Part shown: positions 28,274 through 36,908 of the stretch, in pieces
Layout: every line of letters begins with the position of its first letter
Position numbering within the stretch: position 1 is the stretch's first letter
Source: Natronosalvus vescus
GTDB taxonomy: Archaea > Halobacteriota > Halobacteria > Halobacteriales > Natrialbaceae
DNA: 64,000 nucleotides
Assembly (NCBI RefSeq): GCF_023973145.1
Contig: NZ_CP099546.1
Span: 2,046,001 to 2,110,000 of the forward strand
Reading direction: 5' to 3'
Notes under the pieces: model-generated
Seen by the model: the letters and a program-made list of their open reading frames with translations, nothing else
Told to the model about the DNA's origin: nothing
Databases searched by the model: none
Position numbers and translations under genes: made by a program

Positions 28274-30100
28274 TTAGGTCTCTGTGAAGCGGGATTCTTC
28301 TGTTGACGGTTCACCAAGCACCTCGATTAGTTCCTGCTTGATGAGATCCCCCCGTGCTTGCAGGAATTTATCAAAATTCCCAATCTCGTAGTAGTCAGTG
28401 TTCTCCGGGATCAGATGCCGTTTGTAGAAAGCGTCGTCTCGAGTGGTGATCCACTGCTCAAATGGCTTATCCTGTTTGGCTTCGTTTTCGCGACCGGTGA
28501 GCAGTTGAAGATTTCCGAACTTGTCTGCATGCTCTTCGAATTGAATCGCCTTCTCAGGCTCGACACCTTGTTCAATGAGCTTTTCAGCGGTGAGTCGGTT
28601 GCTCGGGAAAATGTGATCTTGGTGGTACTGAATACTCCCAAAGTCGTGCTGTTCGTACAGGAGAGTTAACGCGAGGAACGTTCGGTTGCCTCCCTTTTCG
28701 TATTCGAGGATGTTTTCAGCAATCTCTTCATCGAATCCGACAATCTTCCCGAGTTGTGCCATCTCGGTGTTGAGGTTGTCAATCGGGAAGTTGTTCCCGT
28801 CATGGTCTCGGATAACGTCCCGAGTGCGGCGAAGAACGGTGTCTGCGCTCCCGGAAAACGTTCCATGAAGGAGTGAGGTGATCAACCATCGTTTGATGTC
28901 ACGTTTGATTTGCACCTTTGATGCTTCATCCGACTGCAGCCGTTCCGCTGTCAACCCGCTCTCTTTGAACCAGTATGCGAGTGGGATAACGGCGTTTCTG
29001 CTAAGCAATGTCTTCTGATGGATCCCAAAGTAGTTTATCAATGTCGCAGCCTCGAGTATAGAGTGCTTGATCGTTGGCCAATTCTGTTCAATTTCGGAGA
29101 CGTTTTCACGTTTGAATTGTCCGACTCGATACTGAACCGGTAGATCGGAGAGAACGAGCGAGGATTTCAGGAGGAAGTCTTTGCCATAGCTATTCGTTTT
29201 TGGGAGTTGCATGTTCAGGTGATCGACAAAGCCAGTGAGTTCCTCCCGGGCGTCGTATTCCTGCCAATTTGCTTGTGCAATCGAGAGCAGTAAATCGGAT
29301 TTTTGTAATTCCGTTCCGCCGTCGTTTGTTCGGATGAATATTTCGAGGACGCGATCGATGTTTTGCTCTTTTTCCTCGAAATACGTGATGTAGGTTTTTT
29401 CGTGGATAGCGTACCGGAGGTCGCGTAAGTTTTGCCCGACCCACCGTTCCTGTTCCGAGGTTAAATCGTACTCCTGCTCGATGCTGGAAATGTAGTCCTC
29501 CAAGTCATTTCGATCGTTGTAGTCGAGTATCGCACCGACTCGAAACCAGTGATCCTCGCCTCGGTCAACGATCTTTCCGGAGTAGGTGCTTTCCGGAAGG
29601 AACATGAATTCGTAACGTGTCTGTCGGTCGCCACCCTCTTCCAACAACTCGCTTGGGTCTGATGTGATGTTCAAGTAGAGGCGAGACCGTTTCCACGCAC
29701 TTGGGTTTCGGTACCATTTCCGATTTTGTTTGTACGTGTACGTGCCCTTGAGTCCGATATAGAACGATGAAAGCCGCTGTTGCCCATCGAGAATGAGTTT
29801 GAGATCACCTGCGCCGTCAGGAATGACCTTCGAATTTCGCGTTTGCGCGTCAGTTTCGATGTATTTTGTAGTAGTGATGTAGTTCTTGATGAACCCGTAC
29901 ATGGTGTACTCGTCACGATTGTCGTCATCCAGATCCCAGTAGAGGAACGTCCCTATCGGATAGCCCTGCAAGACCGAGTCGAATAAGTCAGTAATTTGCT
30001 CGCGTTCCCAGACGATCTCCCGCTGGATTGCGGGTAGCAGATAGTTCTCTTTCTGAATTTCCTCAACGGCCTCCTGGATCGTCGCACCCTTATCGTACAT
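28274..30100 (-). CDS. GmrSD-like nuclease (DUF262 plus DUF1524), BrxU-type
   Basis: A 608-residue protein from the ATG at 30100. A longer frame to 30448 would overlap brxHII and lacks family-like sequence. The N-terminal DUF262 shows LLPAIQREIVW, GYPIGTFLYW and the NTPase motif ILDGQQR (about residue 105), then FIRTNDGGTELQ. The C-terminal DUF1524 part has the HNH-like YHQDHIFPSNRL (about residue 494) and GNLQLLTGRENEAKQ. This is the arrangement of GmrSD type IV enzymes, which cut modified DNA. A GmrSD homologue, BrxU, is encoded in an Escherichia fergusonii BREX locus and protects against phages with modified DNA; a like role here is inferred. Confidence 0.82.
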   Translation of the reverse strand: MYDKGATIQEAVEEIQKENYLLPAIQREIVWEREQITDLFDSVLQGYPIGTFLYWDLDDDNRDEYTMYGFIKNYITTTKYIETDAQTRNSKVIPDGAGDLKLILDGQQRLSSFYIGLKGTYTYKQNRKWYRNPSAWKRSRLYLNITSDPSELLEEGGDRQTRYEFMFLPESTYSGKIVDRGEDHWFRVGAILDYNDRNDLEDYISSIEQEYDLTSEQERWVGQNLRDLRYAIHEKTYITYFEEKEQNIDRVLEIFIRTNDGGTELQKSDLLLSIAQANWQEYDAREELTGFVDHLNMQLPKTNSYGKDFLLKSSLVLSDLPVQYRVGQFKRENVSEIEQNWPTIKHSILEAATLINYFGIHQKTLLSRNAVIPLAYWFKESGLTAERLQSDEASKVQIKRDIKRWLITSLLHGTFSGSADTVLRRTRDVIRDHDGNNFPIDNLNTEMAQLGKIVGFDEEIAENILEYEKGGNRTFLALTLLYEQHDFGSIQYHQDHIFPSNRLTAEKLIEQGVEPEKAIQFEEHADKFGNLQLLTGRENEAKQDKPFEQWITTRDDAFYKRHLIPENTDYYEIGNFDKFLQARGDLIKQELIEVLGEPSTEESRFTET

Positions 30101-30286
30101 ACGACCACACCGTGTAGAATCGTGAAATATCTTTTCCTGGAATGGGACGTAAGGGCCTAGGGTGTCTCTGCGTCCAGATGACTGGGATAGAGCGCCACTC
30201 AAGTGATAACAGCGGATGTCCACCGCCGCTGATAATGGGCCACCAACATTCAAGATTCCATGCTTCGTTGACAGACCCATCACCCG
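30101..30286. promoter_or_regulatory. Divergent promoter region between nuclease pair and brxHII
   Basis: These 186 bases separate the minus-strand GmrSD-like gene from the plus-strand helicase gene and must hold promoters for both. I cannot point to clear TATA boxes. No gene is seen. Confidence 0.35.
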
Positions 30287-33211
30287 ATGACGAACACTAC
30301 ACGGTTCTCGCCCGGTCAACGGGTCGTTCTCAACGGTACGACTGCAGAAGTCATTTACACCCAGACCGTCGGCGATCTGGAATATCTGCGTGCGTATATC
30401 GACGGTGAGGGCATCAAAACCGTCTGTCTTGACGACGTTGACATCCATCTACATCAACAGCCGCTCGAGAACCTATCGGGACAGCACCTCGAGGCTTTTC
30501 ATCCTGGTCACGACAAAACTTCAGCTCAGTGGTTCGATCTCCAGACACAGGCGACGAAACTCAAACTCGCGCATGAACAAGGTCAGCTCCTTTCCATCTC
30601 CAGCTCGCTCGTTCGGCTCGAACCCTATCAGCTCGCCTGCGTGAATTGGGTGATGCAAAAACTTCGCCAACGGGCACTCATTGCAGATGACGTTGGTCTG
30701 GGCAAGACGATCGAGGCTGGACTCATCCTCAAAGAACTCTCCGCCCGTAATCGAGCTGATCGAATGCTCTTCGTCGTCCCTGCGCACCTGCAAAAGAAGT
30801 GGGTTCGGGATATGGAACGGTTCTTCGACATCGATCTAACGGTCGTTGATCGGACGTGGGTCGAAGCCGAACGACGCCGTCTGGGTGAAGAAGCGAATAT
30901 CTGGAATCAAGATCACCAGCAGTTAGTCACGAGTATGGCGTTTCTACGCCAAGACGAATTCCGGCCTGTCCTTCGTGATGCGTTCTGGGACGTTGTTGTC
31001 GTCGATGAAGCGCACAAAGCGTCGAAGCGGGGTGATTCACCTAGTAAAACGGCAAACACAGTCGAAACAGTGGCCGAGACATCCGACTCGTTGCTTTTGT
31101 TGAGCGCAACCCCCCATGACGGCAAAGGTGAGGCGTTTCGTTCTCTCGTGGAATACATAGATCCGTTTCTTGTCGCTGAAAACCACGACCTTTCTCCCGA
31201 GACCGTCGATCGCATTATGATTCGACGAGGGAAGGAGAGCATCTACGACGACAATGGTGATCGGGTGTTCCCTGAACGAGATGTAGGGGCCATCTCTGTC
31301 GATATGACGCACAACGAGCGCCAGTTCTACCGTGAAGTAACAGACTACGTGCAACATGTCTACAACCGGTCTGAGCAACTGAACGAGCCAGCTGTCGGGT
31401 TCGCGATGGCGCTCATGCAGAAACGACTCGTCAGCAGTGTTGGCGCGATTCATGCGACGCTGCGGCGGCGATTGACCGACCTGCTCGATGAGCAGATGGC
31501 CACAGATGAACTGTCTCCTGCGGCAGCCGCTTATTTAGCGGGTGAGGATCTCGATGAAGACGACAAGCAACGGGCTGAAGACGAAATTGCGGGCCTCTCT
31601 CTCGCCGAGACCGATGAACAACTCGAGGAAGAAATCGAGACACTCAGACGATTGGTCTCGCTCGCTGAGGGGCTTCCGGTTGACTCGAAGGCGCAAAAGG
31701 TGCGACGCTTCATTCAGCAACTCCTCGACGATGAACCCGATGAGAAACTCCTCGTGTTCACCGAATATCGGGATACCCTCGAGTATCTACTTGACCTCGT
31801 CAAAGACGAACCGTGGGCTGATGAGATACTCGTCATCCATGGCGACGTTGATAAAAGCGATCGAACGCGCATCGAGGATGAGTTCAACTACGGACAGTCA
31901 CGACTCTTGTTTGCGACCGATGCCGCTAGTGAGGGGATCGACCTCCAACACAGTTGCCACATTATGGTGAATTACGAATTGCCGTGGAATCCGAATCGAC
32001 TCGAACAGCGAATCGGTCGGATTCACCGCTACGGCCAAGACAAGGAGGTCAAGGTGTGGAACTTCCTATTCGAGGACACACGCGAAAGCGAGATTTTCGA
32101 GTTGCTCGAGGAGAAAGTCGAGGAGATTCAATCCAAACTTGGGAACACGGCTGATGTACTCGGGATGCTCGACGACGTTGATGTTGACTCTCTCATTATG
32201 GAGTCTATCCGGAACAACGATCCACCGAGTGCAACGCGGGCAGAACTTGATCAACTGTTGGACGATCGACAGCGAACGCTCGAAGAGTGGTATGAACGAA
32301 GTATGGTCGAGACTAGTACGTTCGATGCCGAAAGCCGCCAGGAAATTCAGAAGGTTGTCGATGAGTCAGAGAATATCTACGGCACTGAAGCCGATATCAA
32401 AGCGTTCTTTGAGCAAGCAGTAACGGCGTTCGGTGGGTCGATCGAGCGTCAGGGGGCAAATCTCTATCGAGCAGAGTTACCGAACGACTTTGAGGCCATG
32501 GAGAGCCAGTCGTCGTTTGGCCCTTTCACGTTCGATCGCGAGTTTGCAATGAAACACGATGGGATCTCCTATTTAGCACCCGACTCGGCTGTACTCGAAC
32601 AGCTGATGGAACAAGTCCTCACCGACGAACGAGGAACCGTCGGGGTGAAACTGCTCCCCTTTGTCGACTCACCAGGCATCACCTACAATTACCGCGTTGC
32701 GTTTGAGGATGGCACCGGTGAGGTGATACGCGAGGAGATGATTCCTGTCTTTATCGACGCAGAACAGCGAGATGCTCAACGGGTACTTGGTGAACGTGTT
32801 ATTGATGGAGATTCGATAACGGCAAAGCCAGATACAGGGAGTCTGCGAACAATCTTCGATGTTGAAGATGAGTTGCGCGATGTGGCTGATCGGTACGTGA
32901 GCGAAGAGATACGGAAAATCAAGTCCACGCTCCGCGCGCAACGCCACGAAGACATCTCCAGTGAACTCGAGAATATCGAGGCTTACGCAGAAGCTGAACG
33001 GGAGCGAATTGAATCTTTCATCGATGAGTATGAGCGGAAAGCAGAGGGCGGTTCCGATATGGGAATCGCGATTCGTGGCCAGCGTGAGCGACTGCAGAAA
33101 CTCGAAAAACGAATCCAATCGAGGCGTACCGAACTCGAACGGCGTGAACGGATTATCTCACTGGCACCGGAAGTCGAGAACTACTGCTTGGCACTTCCAA
33201 TTCAGTCATGA
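30287..33211 (+). CDS. brxHII: SNF2-type helicase BrxHII
   Basis: A 974-residue superfamily 2 helicase/translocase. ADDVGLGKTIEAG (about residues 131-143) is motif I, VVVDEAH (DEAH at 240-243) motif II and LLSATPHDG (about 270) motif III. ATDAASEGIDLQ and RIGRIHRYGQ (about 574-583) are motifs V and VI. The C-terminal 350 residues are acidic, with a long coiled-coil-like stretch near the end. SNF2-like helicases named BrxHII occur in type 3 and type 5 BREX. It lies 7.3 kb after pglZ because of inserted cargo but keeps the cluster's direction. Confidence 0.85.
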   Translation: MTNTTRFSPGQRVVLNGTTAEVIYTQTVGDLEYLRAYIDGEGIKTVCLDDVDIHLHQQPLENLSGQHLEAFHPGHDKTSAQWFDLQTQATKLKLAHEQGQLLSISSSLVRLEPYQLACVNWVMQKLRQRALIADDVGLGKTIEAGLILKELSARNRADRMLFVVPAHLQKKWVRDMERFFDIDLTVVDRTWVEAERRRLGEEANIWNQDHQQLVTSMAFLRQDEFRPVLRDAFWDVVVVDEAHKASKRGDSPSKTANTVETVAETSDSLLLLSATPHDGKGEAFRSLVEYIDPFLVAENHDLSPETVDRIMIRRGKESIYDDNGDRVFPERDVGAISVDMTHNERQFYREVTDYVQHVYNRSEQLNEPAVGFAMALMQKRLVSSVGAIHATLRRRLTDLLDEQMATDELSPAAAAYLAGEDLDEDDKQRAEDEIAGLSLAETDEQLEEEIETLRRLVSLAEGLPVDSKAQKVRRFIQQLLDDEPDEKLLVFTEYRDTLEYLLDLVKDEPWADEILVIHGDVDKSDRTRIEDEFNYGQSRLLFATDAASEGIDLQHSCHIMVNYELPWNPNRLEQRIGRIHRYGQDKEVKVWNFLFEDTRESEIFELLEEKVEEIQSKLGNTADVLGMLDDVDVDSLIMESIRNNDPPSATRAELDQLLDDRQRTLEEWYERSMVETSTFDAESRQEIQKVVDESENIYGTEADIKAFFEQAVTAFGGSIERQGANLYRAELPNDFEAMESQSSFGPFTFDREFAMKHDGISYLAPDSAVLEQLMEQVLTDERGTVGVKLLPFVDSPGITYNYRVAFEDGTGEVIREEMIPVFIDAEQRDAQRVLGERVIDGDSITAKPDTGSLRTIFDVEDELRDVADRYVSEEIRKIKSTLRAQRHEDISSELENIEAYAEAERERIESFIDEYERKAEGGSDMGIAIRGQRERLQKLEKRIQSRRTELERRERIISLAPEVENYCLALPIQS

Positions 33212-33471
33212 GCGACGTGCCACATCTTTCTCGATAGATGTATGAATTCACGGTCTCTGAAGGATCCCTTTTATCCCAGTCCCTTCGGTCTAGCAGCGGG
33301 TTTCGAACCTATGTGTGATGCTGGTTGGGTACGATCGTATGACACGCTGATAAGTTGTATCATGTCCTCTACTCCCTGTGATGCAATTTTATACTAGTGA
33401 ATAGGATCCTCAATTAGTAGAAAGTATTAAGTGATTTTTCCAATTCGGGCATTTCTTGTTTAATGGAAAAG

Positions 33472-33480
33472 GCATATATT
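33472..33480 (+). promoter_or_regulatory. TATA-like box
   Basis: GCATATATT lies about 27-35 bases ahead of the ATG at 33507, consistent with a leaderless or short-leader transcript. It argues against the longer frame from 33456, which would begin upstream of this box. Confidence 0.45.
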
Positions 33481-33506
33481 TGCGAGGAATAAAGATCCAT
33501 ATATCT

Positions 33507-33869
33507 ATGTCGGAAAGAACAGAGATGGAAATTAAGCATCGAACCGAGACAAAAATCGAAGAAGGAGAGGTTCCACTCGAATTTGAAGCTGAGGGAGTCA
33601 AACACAAAATCATTTGTGTCCACCACGACGGACAACTTGATTATGCCGTGCCAGTCTCGTGGGATGGGGTAGAATGGATGATTAGTGCTGATACGAGTGC
33701 AACACCTGGCCCTGGCAGATGGGCGGACGATATCGATCGAACGAACTCGCTTAAAGAATACTTGCATGGGTGCGGTGCTGAGTGGCTTGCCGCCATAACG
33801 CCATGGGCAGCAAAACAGTGTGATGAGTTACCAGAAGGAGTCAAAATCCTCGATATGCAATCGGATTGA
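33507..33869 (+). CDS. Small orphan protein, unknown function
   Basis: A 120-residue acidic soluble protein. The N-terminal half is beta-like (alternating charged and hydrophobic residues, EIKHRTETKIEEGEVPLEF) and the C-terminal half has conserved-looking Trp and Cys residues (GCGAEWLAAITPWAAKQC). No family recognised. It follows the BREX cluster by 295 bases, separated by a solo terminal repeat (33336-33349), so it is probably outside the BREX operon. Confidence 0.5.
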   Translation: MSERTEMEIKHRTETKIEEGEVPLEFEAEGVKHKIICVHHDGQLDYAVPVSWDGVEWMISADTSATPGPGRWADDIDRTNSLKEYLHGCGAEWLAAITPWAAKQCDELPEGVKILDMQSD

Positions 33870-33938
33870 TACAGCAAATCACTGGCATCAACAACTTCAG
33901 ACTGATTTCTGGAGATAGATCATAACGCTACACTCTAG

Positions 33939-34205
33939 GCGAGTGGTCATGTCAATGTACCATTCGAGGCTTTCGTAGGTCTCGAGAGGTTCGCTCGTAA
34001 CGCTGAGAAGGCGGATCCTGGGGCCGGTGAAGAACTCGTTTCAGAGTCACCTGAGGTGGTTGAGGCGGTCAGTGCAGATGAACCAGAAAATATGCAGCAA
34101 GCCATGTTTTGTAAGTTAGTTCGGATGAGCGCCGGATCAAAACGAATGGTGAAGATGACGCATAGGCAGATGAACACGCGAAAAACAGCAGAAACAGAAG
34201 TAACC
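33939..34205 (+). pseudogene. Headless open segment fused in frame to the next gene
   Basis: From a stop at 33936-33938 the plus strand is open without an early start codon and reads well as protein (VNVPFEAFVGLERFARN, then GEELVSESPEVVEAV). Its GC content is clearly higher than its surroundings. It runs in frame into 34206-35033. It looks like an internal fragment of another gene joined here. An ATG at 34104 or 34131 could start a longer form of the next protein. Confidence 0.4.
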
Positions 34206-35033
34206 ATGATAAACAGTAATACGGAAGCAGAATTGGAAGAAGTACAGATTGAAGAATACCCTCGAGAAGACTCAGCAGAAGTACAGGTTGGCCGTACAGT
34301 ACCGTTTGATGGAGTTGCTGAAGAAGCAGTTCCCGCTGGCTGTGTTCCGATTTCGATGATTGATGTGAACGTAGACGATTACACTGTTAAATATGAACCA
34401 GAGGGACTTGGGGGAGTCACCCGGATCGTTGGAGATGGAACATGCGGGCTTGTGAGTGTTATCACAAACCGTCTCAATGATGAGATTGACGTATCAATCA
34501 AAGCCGAAGGATGTGCGTCTCTCGGGGATCAAACCGCTATTCTCCTCGAATCAATATTTGTGGATGGTGCGAACGACAACGGCAATACCGACGAAAATGA
34601 ACCCATTCTGATGACTGACGGCGGCGTCGACGTAGACGGTGAACAGAGAGATAATGAGACAATTGTGGATATTCCACGAAACCCCCTCAAAACTATGATG
34701 AGATTCTCGGTTCTTCGCGATGAAGCCTACGCACTGGGAATCAACGAGGAGGGCGTTTTCACGAGATTGATGACCGCTCGTGACGCGAACCGCTACCAAC
34801 TGGGATGGCACATCAGGATATACGATCTCCCCTTCTCCGTTCAATCATCGCCGCCGTCTGAGTTGTGGTCGGACTACCGCGATGAATACGATTCGCACGA
34901 TGAGTTCCGGAACGATTTTGACGAGAATCTCGACGTTGAGATTGAGAAGGCTGTCCCTGATGTCGGAGAGCGATTCGAACTGAAAACCTCTGATGTGATC
35001 GTTGAGGTAACTGGTGATCGTGATGAGCAATGA
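34206..35033 (+). CDS. Orphan acidic protein, unknown function
   Basis: A 275-residue, very acidic protein if started at the ATG at 34206; the same frame is open to 33939, so the start is uncertain. Beta-rich N-terminal part (VQVGRTVPFDG ... VPISMIDVNVDDYTVKYEP), a middle acidic linker and a helical C-terminus. No motif I can name. It stands alone between repeats. Confidence 0.5.
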   Translation: MINSNTEAELEEVQIEEYPREDSAEVQVGRTVPFDGVAEEAVPAGCVPISMIDVNVDDYTVKYEPEGLGGVTRIVGDGTCGLVSVITNRLNDEIDVSIKAEGCASLGDQTAILLESIFVDGANDNGNTDENEPILMTDGGVDVDGEQRDNETIVDIPRNPLKTMMRFSVLRDEAYALGINEEGVFTRLMTARDANRYQLGWHIRIYDLPFSVQSSPPSELWSDYRDEYDSHDEFRNDFDENLDVEIEKAVPDVGERFELKTSDVIVEVTGDRDEQ

Positions 35034-35370
35034 GCGAAATGGCCACTTCACGATCACCTTGGCCAATTATCCGGGTGACATAGCTAGTCTTTCCAAAGCT
35101 CACACCGACACCACCGTTCTGTACAAGCCATTTCTCTAAATTAAATTTTGCTGGCATTGGATAAGTCTAGCCGTCGATAGAACGTCAATATTTCACCAAG
35201 AATGTATTAAATGGGGATACTAGATCATCTGCCGGTTTAATCGGAGTCTCACGATTACCTGTAAGATTGGCCATCTTGTTGAAAATACTCAGTCGGCGAC
35301 AATCCTCAGAGAGTCTGCTGACTGCAGAGCGCGAATGTTGCACCCAGCAACGATCAACCTCTTATCTCCA
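35034..35370. other. Gene-poor stretch with a copy of the island repeat
   Basis: No gene is supported. At 35314-35343 is CTGCTG followed by GCAGAGCGCGAATGTTGCAC, a diverged copy of the repeat also found at 36773, 38367 and 39552. Confidence 0.4.
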
Positions 35371-36030
35371 TTAGGAATTCCCTCGCCAGACAACATCTCC
35401 AGATGCATCTATTCCGATCGCACGCTCCCTATCATTATTCAGTAAGTACAGTGTGGCTTCTTTCTGAGTTCCTTCGAACTCCATCTCCGGTCTAGCTATA
35501 GAACCCTCATACCGCCCAGTCATTTCACCTGAGATTGTATCGAAGATACAGATATCTCTGTATTCCAGAGCCGCTGCCAATTTACCATCACTCGAAATAA
35601 TACAATCCGAAAGTGATGAATCAAATTGTTCATTAGCAATCTCATTCCCGTTACTATCCATTACAACAAACCGACCAATATAATCAACATCAAATGGGTC
35701 GGATCTATCGGTAATCGCTACGGTGCCATCGTTCGAGATATCCGCATTTATTGCATGACCAAACTCCTTAGCGTATACTGCCGAAAAATTTTCATCTAAT
35801 AAGACCACAGGGGCTTTCTGATCCATATCCGTCATACCGTACAAAAATCGCCATTGTTTATTAGGTGAGTCTATGGCCAGGAGTTCAATCTCATCACCTT
35901 GATATTCTCCATCAACCATACCAATAGCTGAGGGATCGTCCAAAACCAGGTCAGGCATTTGTACATGCTCTTCTGATTCCGAAGGCTCTTCGTCATCCTC
36001 CGAACTTGTAAATCTGTCAAATAATCCCAT
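35371..36030 (-). CDS. Beta-propeller-like orphan protein
   Basis: A 219-residue protein from the Met of MGLFDRF (an upstream frame to 36060 adds ten unlikely residues). After an acidic tail it has repeated short beta units with D-G or S-D-G turns (ISNDGTVAITD, ISSDGKLAAAL, IDASGDVVWRG), as in WD40/PQQ-like propellers, but too few for a full seven-bladed ring. No signal peptide. AT-rich compared with the core genes. Function unknown. Confidence 0.55.
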   Translation of the reverse strand: MGLFDRFTSSEDDEEPSESEEHVQMPDLVLDDPSAIGMVDGEYQGDEIELLAIDSPNKQWRFLYGMTDMDQKAPVVLLDENFSAVYAKEFGHAINADISNDGTVAITDRSDPFDVDYIGRFVVMDSNGNEIANEQFDSSLSDCIISSDGKLAAALEYRDICIFDTISGEMTGRYEGSIARPEMEFEGTQKEATLYLLNNDRERAIGIDASGDVVWRGNS

Positions 36031-36077
36031 GTCAAAGAATATTATGAGAGAACTTATCAAGATTTCTCATCCTGAAG

Positions 36078-36099
36078 AGTGTCATAGAAAGGTTCGCAC
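36078..36099 (+). repeat. Solo end of the GTGTCATAGAA family
   Basis: AGTGTCATAGAAAGGTTCGC lies just ahead of the minus-strand gene that starts at 36030. It is in left-end orientation with no partner detected nearby. It marks former element activity in the island. Confidence 0.45.
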
Positions 36100-36207
36100 G
36101 GTCTGTCTATCCTATACTTGTCAGACTCGCGTGCCAAGATACAAGGCGCATATTCAGCATGCACTGTGGTGAAATTGAGGCGGTTTGAATCAACGGGTAC
36201 AGACTAT

Positions 36208-36654
36208 CTAAATATCGATTGTGGGAAGTGATTCCACGACCCGTTTCCGGATACGCTCGGGGATACTCTCAACGAAGACTTCTTCGTCTTTGTTATTGAC
36301 TGCTACTCCCGGTGCGCGTAGCGTGAGATAGTTCAGTTCTTTCTTTTGACCGGTCGACAATTTCTCTATGTAAATCCCGGAGGGGTTCATTTCTATCTGG
36401 TATTCGCCTCCCCTTGATTTCCCCTTTATATGGATGAAGTAGCCTTCCCTGTTGATTTGCATGGTGGGTGGCTTGAGAATCCCATATTCAGACCCATGAT
36501 CCCAGCTCCCAGCTTTCCATTCTGCTGTCACACTCCGATACCCTTCGACTGTGTTAAAGAAATGTTCAACTACCTCCACGACAATAGATTCAAAGTTTCC
36601 TTCATCAATGGCTTGGATTTCACTTCCATCCCAAGTAACGACGAGTCCTGCCAT
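36208..36654 (-). CDS. Small orphan protein, unknown function
   Basis: A 148-residue soluble protein with an alternating beta pattern in the middle (GYFIHIKGKSRGGEYQIEM). It has no signal peptide, membrane segment or motif I can name. Divergent from the TIR gene at 36909, with a 100-bp island repeat between them. Confidence 0.5.
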   Translation of the reverse strand: MAGLVVTWDGSEIQAIDEGNFESIVVEVVEHFFNTVEGYRSVTAEWKAGSWDHGSEYGILKPPTMQINREGYFIHIKGKSRGGEYQIEMNPSGIYIEKLSTGQKKELNYLTLRAPGVAVNNKDEEVFVESIPERIRKRVVESLPTIDI

Positions 36655-36772
36655 AATGCAATAGATGATATTTCAAGACATAGTTGTTTTGCCGACTTTG
36701 ACCGATGAGTTCGTACACCTATTTACCGGCTGTTCTCCACCCTTCCGCGTGGAAGAAACCATGCAGGCTTAC

Positions 36773-36870
36773 GCCATCCATCTTCTATATTCAGCAGACA
36801 TCTTCTGACAGAACCTGAGTAGAACATTCAGTTTCTGCTGAATAGGAGCGCGAATGTGACACGTCGCTGT
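36773..36870. repeat. Island repeat, copy ahead of the TIR gene
   Basis: About 100 bases with the order GCCATCCATCTTCTATATTC, then GACAGAACC, then CTGCTGAATAGGAGCGCGAA and TGTGACAC. The same order recurs at 38367-38480 and, in part, at 39552-39612, 35314-35343 and 40576-40637. The ACAGAAC/ACAGAGCC core resembles IS6-type ends (GGNTCTGTT inverted). Confidence 0.55.
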
Positions 36871-36872
36871 AC

Positions 36873-36882
36873 CAAAATTAAG
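36873..36882 (+). promoter_or_regulatory. TATA-like box of the TIR gene
   Basis: AAAATTAAGA lies 27-36 bases ahead of the ATG at 36909. This favours that start over the TTG at 36885. It directly abuts the island repeat, which may therefore supply part of the promoter. Confidence 0.4.
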
Positions 36883-36908
36883 ATTTGATTGATCCGGTCA
36901 GTACAGGA

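Noticed and set aside
30101-30448. The 116-codon upstream extension of the GmrSD-like gene
   Set aside because: It overlaps the brxHII start on the other strand and has no DUF262-like sequence; the ATG at 30100 begins right before the family pattern.
6822-33211. Reading the cluster as DISARM because of the SNF2 helicase and a large adenine methyltransferase
   Set aside because: No DUF1998 (DrmB) or phospholipase-D-like gene is present, while BrxC, BrxB and PglZ hallmarks are clear.
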